In this document: one piece after another, positions 49,110-57,556 of the stretch
How the letters are laid out: each line of letters opens with the position of its first letter
How positions within the stretch are numbered: the first letter of the stretch is position 1
DNA from: Erysipelotrichaceae bacterium
Lineage (GTDB): Bacteria; Bacillota_I; Bacilli_A; Erysipelotrichales; Coprobacillaceae
Reading direction: 5' to 3'
Length of the DNA stretch: 64,000 nucleotides
Assembly: GCA_021201315.1 (NCBI GenBank)
Contig: JAJQFG010000038.1
Span: forward strand, 35,217 to 99,216
Program-made: the position numbers and the translations under genes
The notes under the pieces: generated by a model
Seen by the model: only the letters and a program-made list of their open reading frames with translations
Told to the model about the DNA's origin: nothing
Databases searched by the model: none

Positions 49110-49247
49110 TGGCTGCAAATGCGTATTTTTTGAAACTGGCTGCAAAGTGGCTGCATTTTGGCTAGAAAGTGCAATATTTTTGTGAGTTTTTACATGTTTT
49201 TAAGTGTTTTTGGACACATTGGCTGCATTTTTCATAAGGTGGCCGCA
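49110..49247 (+). repeat. cluster of TGGCTGCA repeats
   Basis: TGGCTGCA at 49110, 49137, 49148 and 49220, and TGGCCGCA at 49240, all in one orientation with uneven spacing. The right-hand module keeps a single copy at 62041. This otherwise empty 370-base gap (48954-49325) thus holds attachment repeats, a terminator, these repeats and the PadR promoter. Confidence 0.55.
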
Positions 49248-49265
49248 TATAGATTTTATTATATA

Positions 49266-49306
49266 TTTCAATATATATTGAAAAAACAAATAAAATTAAT
49301 TATAAT
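49266..49306 (+). promoter_or_regulatory. PadR promoter with 18-bp palindromic operator
   Basis: Perfect palindrome TTTCAATATATATTGAAA at 49266-49283. Its right end forms the -35 TTGAAA (49278-49283); 17-bp spacer; TATAAT at 49301-49306. The layout is that of autorepression by the PadR protein. Confidence 0.85.
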
Positions 49307-49325
49307 AACTTTTGTGAGGTGTCTT

Positions 49326-49664
49326 ATGTCAAAGAATACAAATTTTTTATTTAAATTAGATTTACTAATACTAAGTTTATTGATGGAAAAGGATTGTTAT
49401 GGATATGAAATGACGAAGATTATATCGAAAGAATCAAACAATCTTATTGTTCCTAAAGTAGGTACATTATATCCAACTTTACATGAATTATTAGATAATA
49501 AATATATTTCTAGTTATGAACAATATATTGGTACTAAAGCTAGAGTTTATTATCATATAGAAGAGAGTGGAAAAACATATTATCAGTCGATAGTTAAAGA
49601 TTATCATGATTTGGTCAAAGCTATTGATTCTATTGTTAAGAAAGGGGAAGATAATAATGAGTAG
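49326..49664 (+). CDS. PadR-family transcriptional regulator (copy A)
   Basis: 112 residues. ATG 49326 follows GTGAGGTG; the longer upstream frame crosses the promoter and is not used. The winged helix shows the PadR pattern: LDLLILSLLMEKDCYGYEMTKII, VGTLYPTLHELLDNKYI, RVYYHIEESGKTYY. Copy B at 62127-62465 encodes the same 112 residues. It overlaps a HAAS-domain gene by 8 bases, the standard PadR/HAAS pairing. Likely targets are its own promoter and the secreted-protein/ABC promoter at 50620-50672. Confidence 0.92.
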   Translation: MSKNTNFLFKLDLLILSLLMEKDCYGYEMTKIISKESNNLIVPKVGTLYPTLHELLDNKYISSYEQYIGTKARVYYHIEESGKTYYQSIVKDYHDLVKAIDSIVKKGEDNNE

Positions 49665-49884
49665 TATTGTTGATAAATATTGTAAAGAGGTTAAAAAGAA
49701 TTTACCTACATATGGAAAGAGTGAAAAGGAGCTATTAAACAATTTAAAACAACAAGGATTAGAAATACTCAATGATAATCCTGATATAACTTATGAAGCA
49801 TTTGTTAGGGAAATTGGGAGTCCTAATGAAGTTATTGTAAATTACTTTGGATTTGCTGATAATGATGAGTTGTTAAAAAATTGA
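49657..49884 (+). CDS. small HAAS-domain protein (copy A)
   Basis: 75 residues, start ATG 49657 within the end of padR. The whole protein is the helical HAAS module (VDKYCKEVKKNLPTYGKSEKELLNNLKQ...REIGSPNEVIVNYFG) with no membrane part of its own. The next tiny gene may supply that. Copy B at 62458 differs at two residues. Confidence 0.8.
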   Translation: MSSIVDKYCKEVKKNLPTYGKSEKELLNNLKQQGLEILNDNPDITYEAFVREIGSPNEVIVNYFGFADNDELLKN

Positions 49885-50036
49885 ACAATAAAAAACTTAT
49901 TAAGAGATGTATTATTATTGTTACGATAATAGTTTTATTGATTGCAGGTTATGCAGTATATAATATTATGTTGGAAATTGAAGAATCTAAAAGAGCACGT
50001 GTATATGAAATTGAAGAGATTATTGAGGAAAATTAG
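49881..50036 (+). CDS. single-pass membrane mini-protein
   Basis: 51 residues from TTG 49881, which overlaps the TGA stop of the HAAS gene. A basic N-terminus (NNKKLIKR) is followed by a hydrophobic helix (about 9-25) and an acidic tail (EIEESKRARVYEIEEIIEEN). The equivalent frame is conserved at 62682-62852 with many substitutions but the same layout, which argues that it is translated. Confidence 0.65.
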   Translation: MNNKKLIKRCIIIVTIIVLLIAGYAVYNIMLEIEESKRARVYEIEEIIEEN

Positions 50037-50045
50037 GAGGATATT

Positions 50046-50498
50046 ATGAAAAAAATTATAGCTATTTTATTAAGTACAATGTTTATGTTATTGTCAATAT
50101 CAACGCCAGTAATGGCTAAAGATTTTGGAGTTACAATTGAATATCTTGATAATGGAATGATAGTAGAAACTCAAATAACTGAATCTAATTACTATTCAAC
50201 AACAACAAAAACAGGATCAAAAGTAAGAAAATATAAAGATTCAGATGGTAATGTGTTGTTTACCGTAAAGGTATCTGGAACTTTTAAATATGATGGAAGC
50301 ACTTGTACATGTACAAAATCATCAGTTACAACTAGTGTAGTTAATTCGAATTGGAAAATAACGGATTCTTCAGCATCTAAATCAGGAAGTACTGCAACTG
50401 CAACAGCTACTGCCAAAAGATACATGTTGGGTGTGGTTGTTGAAACACAAAGTGTAACGATTAAGTTGAAGTGTAGTGCATCAGGTAGTTTAAGTTAA
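50046..50498 (+). CDS. secreted small protein, unknown
   Basis: 150 residues. Signal peptide 1-25 (cleavage VMA-KD), then a Ser/Thr/Lys-rich mature chain of 125 residues with an alternating strand pattern and three cysteines (TCTC, KCSA). TAGGAGG overlaps the stop of the mini-protein, so it belongs to the PadR operon. No family recognised; a bacteriocin-like or surface peptide is possible. Confidence 0.6.
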   Translation: MKKIIAILLSTMFMLLSISTPVMAKDFGVTIEYLDNGMIVETQITESNYYSTTTKTGSKVRKYKDSDGNVLFTVKVSGTFKYDGSTCTCTKSSVTTSVVNSNWKITDSSASKSGSTATATATAKRYMLGVVVETQSVTIKLKCSASGSLS

Positions 50499-50619
50499 TA
50501 GTATATTATATTTTTAAACTTTCTAAGAAGGTATTATTATCTATTTTACAAATGGTATTTTCGATGTTTGGATGGTTATTAATTACTTGTAAAGATAAAA
50601 TACCTTTTCAAATATAATT

Positions 50620-50672
50620 ATATATCGAAAAATAAAATAAATATTGAAATATATCGAAAAACATTATATAAT
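50620..50672 (+). promoter_or_regulatory. promoter of the secreted-protein/ABC operon with repeated operator-like sites
   Basis: TTGAAA (50644-50649), 17-bp spacer, TATAAT (50667-50672). A 13-bp direct repeat ATATATCGAAAAA lies at 50620-50632 and 50649-50661. ATATTGAAATATAT here is close to a half of the PadR palindrome at 49266. It sits in the 318-base gap 50499-50816, which otherwise holds a long AT-rich leader of about 135 bases. Confidence 0.72.
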
Positions 50673-50816
50673 TAATTATAGATAGCTATCAATGTTCTTG
50701 TAATTACAGTATATAGTTGCAAATGTATACTTGTAGATTTTATATTTTACTTAATGTTATATTAAGCTACATAATTATTTGTTTGTTATTAAACGAGTAA
50801 TTGAAAGGAGAGAAAA

Positions 50817-51239
50817 ATGAAAAAATTAATTTGTGGTTTTATGGTTAGTTTAGCACTGTTTTTAGGATTAAGTGGCTCCGTACTTGCTAAAAGTTATACT
50901 GCTGCTGAAACATTTAAAATTAAGAGTTTTGGAGCATATACTATTTCTACTAATTCTAAGAAAAAATCTAAGACGTGTAGTTATGGATATTTTAGATTGA
51001 CTACTAATGATAATTCAACGTGTAATAAGTATTGTGTATTTGTAACTACTAATGATACGAGCACTGCTGTCACAAAAGAAAATTCATTATCTAAGAGTAA
51101 AGATGATGAAAGAAGAATTTATTATACAACTAACTATGTTGATATTAATACAAAGACAATGAAAGCAAAGGTAAGAAGTAGTAGTTTAGAACCTTCAGCA
51201 GGGACTGTAATTAGAGGGCAATTTTCTGCGGAGAATTAG
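50817..51239 (+). CDS. secreted small protein encoded beside an ABC transporter
   Basis: 140 residues. Signal peptide 1-24 (VLA-KS); mature chain 116 residues, basic, rich in Ser/Thr/Lys, with cysteines in TCSYGYF and TCNKYC that could form disulfides. AAAGGAGAG precedes the ATG. The ABC transporter genes follow with almost no gaps, the arrangement seen for bacteriocins with immunity or export systems. I cannot assign a known family. Confidence 0.62.
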   Translation: MKKLICGFMVSLALFLGLSGSVLAKSYTAAETFKIKSFGAYTISTNSKKKSKTCSYGYFRLTTNDNSTCNKYCVFVTTNDTSTAVTKENSLSKSKDDERRIYYTTNYVDINTKTMKAKVRSSSLEPSAGTVIRGQFSAEN

Positions 51240-51240
51240 T

Positions 51241-52026
51241 ATGCATAAAAGATTATCCTTTATTTTATGTATAATAGTTAATTTTAGCTTTGGTGTTTTT
51301 TGTTTTGTGTACAATAGTTCAAATTTCTATTTTTATAATTATAAGAGTATATTTGAAAAATATTTTACACTGTGGGATCATGGGACAGAAGGTTTATTTT
51401 TAATACTTACAATGGTTTTATGTGCCATTGCGATTGTTTTAGATAAATATAAAGAATATTATTATCAATTTCATCAAGTGTGCATGATAAGGATGAGCTT
51501 TAAGAAATATCTGTTTTTAAATATAAAGCAGATATTTCTGCATACTATTTTTTATATGATTGTTTTGCATGGCTTGCTGTTGATATTTGACTGTTTATAT
51601 TTTCAAAGTCCATTAGTAGCTGAATATGGTGATTATTGTTATTTTGTATATGATCAAACAATTAATTTATTAATTTTTATAGTATTATCTTGTTTAGGCA
51701 CTTCTTTATTTAATATTTTTCTATATTCTTTAAGTATATATATCAATAATATTTATGTTTTTATTGTGTCACCTATTATTATTCTTTTCATATCGTTTAT
51801 AATTGCAAGCTCTGTAAGTTCGCTATTTAGTAATATTATTGATTCAATCATAGGTATAGAACTTATAGGACAAAGCTTTGCAGTTGGTTTAATGACTTCA
51901 ACATTAATAGAACCAGGAGTAGCTGCAAATTATCCATATGTTGCTGTTGTGACATCATTTATAATATATGGGTTAATATCGATAGTTGATTACATATATA
52001 CAAGGAAAAAATTGGAGATAGGATGA
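51241..52026 (+). CDS. ABC-2-type membrane subunit
   Basis: 261 residues with six hydrophobic segments (about 8-25, 52-70, 95-115, 140-165, 170-195, 235-255). It starts one base after the stop of the secreted-protein gene. Membrane component for the ATPase at 52562. Confidence 0.65.
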   Translation: MHKRLSFILCIIVNFSFGVFCFVYNSSNFYFYNYKSIFEKYFTLWDHGTEGLFLILTMVLCAIAIVLDKYKEYYYQFHQVCMIRMSFKKYLFLNIKQIFLHTIFYMIVLHGLLLIFDCLYFQSPLVAEYGDYCYFVYDQTINLLIFIVLSCLGTSLFNIFLYSLSIYINNIYVFIVSPIIILFISFIIASSVSSLFSNIIDSIIGIELIGQSFAVGLMTSTLIEPGVAANYPYVAVVTSFIIYGLISIVDYIYTRKKLEIG

Positions 52027-52027
52027 G

Positions 52028-52552
52028 ATGGCTGATTTCTGGAGCAGGAAATTTATATACAGTCCAATAACTATATTTTTGATTATTAGTTTTGTATATA
52101 GTTATGTGTATATAGTTTCGAATAATTCACTTTATTATACTGATGAATATGTAGCTTGTACAAATCTTTTTCAATTCACTGTTCATTTCATAATATTAGC
52201 AATGATTTCAAGAAGAAATAGATGTATAAAAAATTCTATTTACAATATATTGTTAAGGATTAATCAGGAAAAATTAATTATTAAATTGTTAACTTATATA
52301 GTAATTGAGGTTTTAATAATAGTAATCGTTGTTTATGGAATACCATTACTTATATATCATAATAATTTTTTAAATATTCAACTTTATTTGATATATATTA
52401 TTCTTTGGTTTTTAATATTTCTTATGTTTGAAATTTTTATGTTAATATCAATTTTTATAGAAAATAAAACAATATCATTGATATTTCTTATTATTCCTTT
52501 TGTATTAAATGTTATATTACAATTGAGCATAATGTCATTGATATATAGGTAG
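52028..52552 (+). CDS. membrane protein of the ABC cluster
   Basis: 174 residues with four to five hydrophobic segments. Adjacent on both sides to ABC components, so probably a second small membrane subunit or immunity protein. No family recognised. Confidence 0.58.
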   Translation: MADFWSRKFIYSPITIFLIISFVYSYVYIVSNNSLYYTDEYVACTNLFQFTVHFIILAMISRRNRCIKNSIYNILLRINQEKLIIKLLTYIVIEVLIIVIVVYGIPLLIYHNNFLNIQLYLIYIILWFLIFLMFEIFMLISIFIENKTISLIFLIIPFVLNVILQLSIMSLIYR

Positions 52553-52561
52553 GAGGATAAA

Positions 52562-53170
52562 ATGATAGAATTTAAGAATATAAGCAAGAGTTTTAAGGGT
52601 GGAATGGTTGTATTAAAGGATATATCATTCACTGTTGATGAAGGAGATATCATAAGAATTACTGGTCCAAATGGTTGTGGGAAATCGACATTATTAAAAA
52701 TAGCATGTGGTTTAATGAAACCTGATTGTGGTACTGTGATTTATGATAAATATCAAAATGAAATTGGAGCAGTAATAGAAAATCCTTGTTTTATCGAAGA
52801 TGAAAATCTATTATATAATTTAAAATTCCTTTATAATTTAAAAAATTCTTTTTATTTAGAAAGTGTTCTGGAATTGTGTCATCAGTTGAATTTAGATTTG
52901 TATAATAAAATGCCAATGAAAAAATATAGTATCGGCATGAGACAAAAGGCTGGATTTATTCAATCCATTATGGAAAATCAAAAAATAATTTATTTAGATG
53001 AGCCAACAAGAGGAATGGATGAGGAAAGTGTTATCCAATTTTATAATATGATTTCAAGTTTGCATGATGAAGGCAAAACGATAATTATATGTTCTCATGA
53101 AAAATTAGATGGAATAAAATTCAATAAGGAATATGTTTTTAATGATGGAATATTATTTGAAAAAGAATAA
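52562..53170 (+). CDS. ABC transporter ATPase (BcrA/CcmA-like)
   Basis: 202 residues, a single short ABC domain: Walker A GPNGCGKST (37-45), signature YSIGMRQK in place of LSGGQ, Walker B IIYLDEPTRGMD, H-loop CSHE. The ENP Q-loop form (AVIENPCF) and YSIGM signature are common in bacitracin- and lantibiotic-immunity type transporters. AGGAGG precedes the ATG. Confidence 0.88.
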   Translation: MIEFKNISKSFKGGMVVLKDISFTVDEGDIIRITGPNGCGKSTLLKIACGLMKPDCGTVIYDKYQNEIGAVIENPCFIEDENLLYNLKFLYNLKNSFYLESVLELCHQLNLDLYNKMPMKKYSIGMRQKAGFIQSIMENQKIIYLDEPTRGMDEESVIQFYNMISSLHDEGKTIIICSHEKLDGIKFNKEYVFNDGILFEKE

Positions 53171-53618
53171 GTATATCATATTAACCAACATAATGAGATG
53201 TTATCTTGTATATAGATTTTATGATGAAAACACATATATAAGTAGTATATATAAGATTGATTCTAATTTTTTTAGCTTAGTTATGGGATTAGGAATAACA
53301 ATATTGGATATTTTGTATATATTGGATTCATTTTTATATCTTTATAAAATTGAAGATCAAATGATTATTAGGTTGTCTAATAAGAAATATATTATGTATA
53401 TTATCAAAAAAATATTGTTATCTTTTACAGTTTTGGTAGTTATACAATGTTTAATTCAAAGAGTGTTTTATAATCATTTGACATATTATATTTTCTACTA
53501 TAGCTTTATATTGATGATAACAAATATTTTTATATTTAGATTTGATAATGATAAGAATCACAATTTTTTAATACTTACTTCGTTAGTTATTAATTCATTG
53601 TTTAAAATGCTTGTATAA
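53142..53618 (+). CDS. membrane protein, last gene of the ABC cluster
   Basis: 158 residues from ATG 53142 (53133 and 53145 are alternatives), overlapping the ATPase gene. Three or four hydrophobic segments (about 42-62, 86-106, 112-132). No family recognised. Confidence 0.55.
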   Translation: MMEYYLKKNKYIILTNIMRCYLVYRFYDENTYISSIYKIDSNFFSLVMGLGITILDILYILDSFLYLYKIEDQMIIRLSNKKYIMYIIKKILLSFTVLVVIQCLIQRVFYNHLTYYIFYYSFILMITNIFIFRFDNDKNHNFLILTSLVINSLFKMLV

Positions 53619-53649
53619 GGTATGATAAAATCTGATTTAATCATAAAAC

Positions 53650-53674
53650 AAGGAACACCTAACAGGTGTTCCTT
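53650..53674. terminator. bidirectional terminator between ABC cluster and integrase
   Basis: 11-bp perfect stem AAGGAACACCT/AGGTGTTCCTT with a three-base loop between convergent genes. T-rich flanks on both strands (minus: TTGTTTTAT). Confidence 0.88.
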
Positions 53675-53677
53675 TGC

Positions 53678-54778
53678 TTATAGATTAGAAATAAAATCAT
53701 CCAGATATTTTCTATGTTTCTTATAAACATGTGCATATGTTTTTCTTAATACAGCAACTGTATGTCCAAGTCTATCAGCAATTAATTGTTCTGAAATCAT
53801 AGGATTAGATAGTAAATAAGAAGCATGTGAATGTCTTAAGCCATGAAATGTAATGATCTTAACACCAGCTTTTCTAACATCTTCATTAAACCATCTGCGT
53901 AATGTTCCTACTGAAATATAGGTTTCATCTTTATAGACATACCATTCATCATTAAAGTTTCTAATCTGACTAACATAGCTATACTTTAATTGTAGCTTAT
54001 CCATTATTTTATTAGGAACTGTAATGGTACGATATGAATTATCAGTTTTAGGTGATGTGATCTTTGAAGTGATGGAACTAAGTGACTGTTCAATAGTAAT
54101 GGTTTTGTTTTCTAACTCAACATGTTTCCATTGTAAGGCGCAAAATTCACCGATTCTTAAACCAGTATAGAAACAGAATTCATATATATCATATCTTTCT
54201 CCATCTTCAACTGTTTCCATAAACTCATTATATTCATCAATCTCCCAATAATTATCTTTACTAGATAATTCATTAGATTTCTTATTAGGATTTCTAGGTC
54301 TATCTACATTGCTGCATGGGTTTTTAATAAGCCAGTCATGTTTAAGGGCATAGGTTAATAAGCCTGAAAGATGCAAAAGAATACTTTTGATTGTTTCATC
54401 ACTGTATTTCTTGCCATCATGGCCATTTTCATAGATAGTATTTATCCATCTTTGAATATCCATAGTCGTAAGCTTATCAATATATTTGGTTCCTAGTTGA
54501 GGAATAATGAATGTTCTTTCAATGCGATAGTATCCTTTTAAAGTTGATTCTTTATAGAGAATAGGTGCATCTTTATGATATTCATCAATTAATTCGTTGA
54601 TTGTCATATGTGTACTAGCAACACCCTTAAACTCTTCTAATAGCTTTCTTTCAGCCTCTTTAGCTTCTTTCTTGGTTGAAAAACCTCTACGTTTATAACT
54701 TCTTACTTTTCCATCTGGACCCTTTGGATATCTCCCAGTAGCTGTCCAAGTACCATTTTCCTCTTTCTTAACGCTCAT
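53678..54778 (-). CDS. int: tyrosine recombinase (integrase)
   Basis: 366 residues. An arm-binding N-terminal domain (about 1-55, GTWTATGRYPKGPDGKVRSYKRRGF), a core-binding helical domain (about 57-160) and the catalytic domain with R208 (TGLRIGE), K244, H312-x-x-R315 (HGLRH), H339 (LGHT) and Y348. All catalytic residues are present. It overlaps the excisionase-like gene by 4 bases. It is 4.8 kb from the left attachment repeat, unusual for an integrase, which normally lies at an element end. Confidence 0.96.
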   Translation of the reverse strand: MSVKKEENGTWTATGRYPKGPDGKVRSYKRRGFSTKKEAKEAERKLLEEFKGVASTHMTINELIDEYHKDAPILYKESTLKGYYRIERTFIIPQLGTKYIDKLTTMDIQRWINTIYENGHDGKKYSDETIKSILLHLSGLLTYALKHDWLIKNPCSNVDRPRNPNKKSNELSSKDNYWEIDEYNEFMETVEDGERYDIYEFCFYTGLRIGEFCALQWKHVELENKTITIEQSLSSITSKITSPKTDNSYRTITVPNKIMDKLQLKYSYVSQIRNFNDEWYVYKDETYISVGTLRRWFNEDVRKAGVKIITFHGLRHSHASYLLSNPMISEQLIADRLGHTVAVLRKTYAHVYKKHRKYLDDFISNL

Positions 54779-55038
54779 GAATGCTCACTTCCTTTAGCTA
54801 TAGCATTCTTTTTAGCATCAACAATACGTTTGCTTTCTAAAGCTTTTTCCTTATTGCTGCAATCTAAACCTAAATAATCATTTTCAAATTGAACAATAAT
54901 AGAAGCAGGAAACATATAGCTCTTACCAATCTTTATACCTTCAAGAACACCAATTTCTCTTAACATTGAAATAGTATTAACATGTGAATGAAATAATTCA
55001 GCGACATCTTCTCTTGTAAGCATTTTTAATTCGGTCAT
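54775..55038 (-). CDS. excisionase-like DNA-binding protein
   Basis: 87 residues. ATG 55038 follows AGGAGGG; the longer frame to 55104 would overlap the relaxase and lacks a ribosome site. A MerR/Xis-like winged helix is visible: LTREDVAELFHSHVNTISMLREIGVLEGIKIGKSYMFPASIIVQF. Its place directly before int fits a recombination directionality factor. Confidence 0.82.
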   Translation of the reverse strand: MTELKMLTREDVAELFHSHVNTISMLREIGVLEGIKIGKSYMFPASIIVQFENDYLGLDCSNKEKALESKRIVDAKKNAIAKGSEHS

Positions 55039-55048
55039 ATAAACCCTC

Positions 55049-56257
55049 CTATCTGTATTTTTGTTTATTATTTTTTGTACCAATGTGAATAATTCCTTGA
55101 TCATCTTTTTTATTATATATATTGAATAGTGAAGTAACAGATTTAATGATACTAGTACATAGATCTTTAAGTTGTCCTATTTTTAATGAAAAATTGTTAT
55201 AAATTAAATGTGATTTAAATTGTTTAAATATATTTCCTAAATTGAATGTATCAATGAATAACTTATAGATTTTATTATCACTAATTAATTCATCTTGTTT
55301 CTTATAAAGCTGTTTATTTTCTTTTTGTAGTTTCATATATTTAAATTCCTGATTATCAATATCATTATGCAAGTTATTGATAGATGAATAGAGATTATTA
55401 ATTGTTTCGTCTTTTTTCTTTAGTTGTTTAGCTAAAGGCATTTCACGATACATATCTAATTCTTTCTTTTGGACATCAATCACTTTTATCAATCGATAAT
55501 TATCTAATGATAAGTCCTTATTTGATTTTGTTAAATCTTCAATAGCTTTATTAGCCTTAGGTAGTGATTTCATCTTTGATATAAATGAACCATTAAACTC
55601 AATATTCTCTGCATCTTTAGCGAGTTCTTTGGATACAGCTATACTATCCATGATATTTTGTTTAGCTTTGCTTAAACAAATATCTTCCTGATTCTTTAAT
55701 TCTTTGATAGTTCTATTGCCATTAACAGTCGCACCATTTAGAATTTCACATTTATAACCTAACTTGTTTTCTAGATAATATGACAAACGATTGTGAAAGG
55801 TCTTAAGATATGTTTTTGTTATGAGCTTCTTACAATTTAATCTTTCAATACCTTCATCATCTATAACAGGCATAAATCCCACATGGACATGAGGTGTTGT
55901 TTCATCATTATGCACCCAGGCACTCACAATATTCTTTTCACCATATTCTTCTTTCATAAATTGAAACACATGTTCAAAGAACTTATCTTTATCATGATCT
56001 AATACATCTTTGGGTAAAGTGACTATCCAATCAGCCATGACAATAATATCTTTACGATTAATGTGTTTGACTTCATCTAATCTTTTGGAAATATATTTTT
56101 CTGGTTTTAAAGGTTGGATTTGAGCAGCAAGATTATAATTGAGATGTGTTCTTGTTTTATCAATTTCTTTATTCGATAACTCACAACCTTCTCTACGTTC
56201 ATAATGAATGACTAAACCAGTTATATTATTACGGTTGTATTTGTCAACGTGAGCCAT
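55049..56257 (-). CDS. mobV: MobV/Pre-family relaxase
   Basis: 402 residues. The N-terminal relaxase domain (1-200) has motif I THLNYNL and the metal-binding histidine motif HNDETTPHVHVGFMP. Residues about 235-345 are a coiled coil, as in other Pre/Mob proteins. It nicks oriT for mobilisation by another conjugative apparatus; no coupling protein or type IV secretion genes are present, so the element is mobilisable rather than self-transmissible. Candidate oriT lies just upstream. Confidence 0.93.
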   Translation of the reverse strand: MAHVDKYNRNNITGLVIHYERREGCELSNKEIDKTRTHLNYNLAAQIQPLKPEKYISKRLDEVKHINRKDIIVMADWIVTLPKDVLDHDKDKFFEHVFQFMKEEYGEKNIVSAWVHNDETTPHVHVGFMPVIDDEGIERLNCKKLITKTYLKTFHNRLSYYLENKLGYKCEILNGATVNGNRTIKELKNQEDICLSKAKQNIMDSIAVSKELAKDAENIEFNGSFISKMKSLPKANKAIEDLTKSNKDLSLDNYRLIKVIDVQKKELDMYREMPLAKQLKKKDETINNLYSSINNLHNDIDNQEFKYMKLQKENKQLYKKQDELISDNKIYKLFIDTFNLGNIFKQFKSHLIYNNFSLKIGQLKDLCTSIIKSVTSLFNIYNKKDDQGIIHIGTKNNKQKYR

Positions 56258-56284
56258 AGTTGTCCTCCATCATCAAGCCCTCGG

Positions 56285-56345
56285 CAGAGCAAGTTTCCAA
56301 AAGCGTAGCATTTTGGTATAACTTGCTAGACCAAATTTGGTCTCT
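56285..56345. other. candidate oriT
   Basis: Directly 5' of the relaxase: inverted repeat AGCAAGTT (56288-56295) / AACTTGCT (56320-56327) with inner arms CCAAAA/TTTTGG and loop GCGTAGCA, followed by the 12-bp palindrome ACCAAATTTGGT (56330-56341). Position and hairpin resemble MobV-type origins. Confidence 0.55.
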
Positions 56346-56396
56346 AATTTTTGGCATTATTTTGTTTTCAAAGTTCTTTGACAGTTGACACTTGAT

Positions 56397-57374
56397 TTAC
56401 GCACCAGATTCATCTGTCACACTGTCATCATGATATTCAATAATAATTATTCTTTGACCTTTTTTTCTATCTCTATCAAAGGTCACATTGTTTTCATCAA
56501 GATATTTCTTATTGGCTTTAAGATATTTGTAAAGGAAATTAGGATTAAGCTCCATACGTGTTTTTTGAACAAGCTCCTGGCAAGTACCTATAAGCTTATG
56601 ATTTTGTTCACAGACAACTGTGTTGATAAGAAAAAGAATATTCTTAGGTATTACCTCTGTTGTTTCTGATTCATCATCATCTAATAACCAATTAATATCA
56701 TTCTCATCTTTCTTGATTTTAAAAACAGTTTTCTTATTTCTCAAAATGAGTTTTAATTCACCGTGTCTATCAAATTCATTACGTACCGATAACAACAATG
56801 TTCCAGTAGTAGCACCAGATAAAGCTCTAGAACCTAATAGGTTATCCTGATCCATTCTCTCTTTTCCTTTTTTAGTATGATGAATAATAATACCCACTAA
56901 ATTCTTTTTAACAATATAATCTCGTAACTCTTTAATAATTGGATATAAATCTTGATAAGAATCATCACTACTAGTAACTTCTTCTAATCCAATATATGAA
57001 TCAATAATAACCAATCGATAATTCTTAATATCTTTGATGCCATAAAGAACATATTTAATATCATCAATAGATTTAGATTTATCAAATTCATAAAAAATAT
57101 CATCATTCTCTAATAGATTCAAAGCAACAAGTCTTCCTTTTGCCTCATAATCATAGTTATCATTATCAAAATAGAGAACCTTGCCTTGCAGCATTACCTG
57201 CCCAAGAAAATCCTCCCCTTTAGCAACAGCATTCGCAATAGTAGTCGCTATAATTGATTTACCTACTTTGCTTGTTCCAGCTAAAACATATAAACCTGGT
57301 CTTAATAAACCACCAAATAAATAATTGTTCTCAGCTGAATATGTTTTATTGAGTAATTCTGTTTGACTTAGCAT
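56397..57374 (-). CDS. RepA-like AAA_25 ATPase (replication helicase)
   Basis: 325 residues. RecA-fold ATPase: Walker A GTSKVGKS (33-40), Walker B LVIIDSYI, sensor region IIIHHTKKG and the GSRALSGATTG segment typical of RepA/KaiC-like plasmid helicases. The C-terminal 90 residues look like a winged-helix tail. Its ribosome site AAGGAG is in a hairpin with GAAAGGAG (57404-57411), and a convergent small RNA covers its leader, suggesting tight copy control. It implies that the element replicates when excised. Confidence 0.82.
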   Translation of the reverse strand: MLSQTELLNKTYSAENNYLFGGLLRPGLYVLAGTSKVGKSIIATTIANAVAKGEDFLGQVMLQGKVLYFDNDNYDYEAKGRLVALNLLENDDIFYEFDKSKSIDDIKYVLYGIKDIKNYRLVIIDSYIGLEEVTSSDDSYQDLYPIIKELRDYIVKKNLVGIIIHHTKKGKERMDQDNLLGSRALSGATTGTLLLSVRNEFDRHGELKLILRNKKTVFKIKKDENDINWLLDDDESETTEVIPKNILFLINTVVCEQNHKLIGTCQELVQKTRMELNPNFLYKYLKANKKYLDENNVTFDRDRKKGQRIIIIEYHDDSVTDESGA

Positions 57375-57401
57375 ATAAAAAGCTCCTTTCTAAAATATAG
57401 T

Positions 57402-57430
57402 TTGAAAGGAGACATAAAGTTTGTTATAAT
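57402..57430 (+). promoter_or_regulatory. promoter for an RNA antisense to the repA leader
   Basis: TTGAAA, 17-bp spacer, TATAAT on the plus strand, opposite in direction to the repA transcript. Confidence 0.72.
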
Positions 57431-57436
57431 CTCTGT

Positions 57437-57518
57437 GAAAGAGTATTATAAAAATATGTCTCTTTTCGTGGTTGACTATCTAAGAAGTTTGGCGATGGAC
57501 TAGATAGTCTTTTCGTTT
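57437..57518 (+). ncRNA. candidate counter-transcribed RNA controlling repA
   Basis: About 80 bases from the promoter at 57402 to a hairpin GACTATCTA (57474-57482) / TAGATAGTC (57501-57509) followed by TTTTCGTTT. It is fully complementary to the repA leader made from the promoter at 57608-57636. The leader also has nested inverted repeats (GAGACATA/TATGTCTC at 57409 and 57455; the repA ribosome site pairs with 57404-57411). This is the layout of antisense copy-number control in plasmids. Confidence 0.62.
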
Positions 57519-57556
57519 AATATTCATATATATTTCATTTACTTCACCTCCGAATT

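Noticed and set aside
49158..49325. N-terminal extension of the left PadR protein
   Set aside because: It crosses the palindrome, promoter and TGGCTGCA repeats; the real ATG at 49326 has a ribosome site and matches the right copy.
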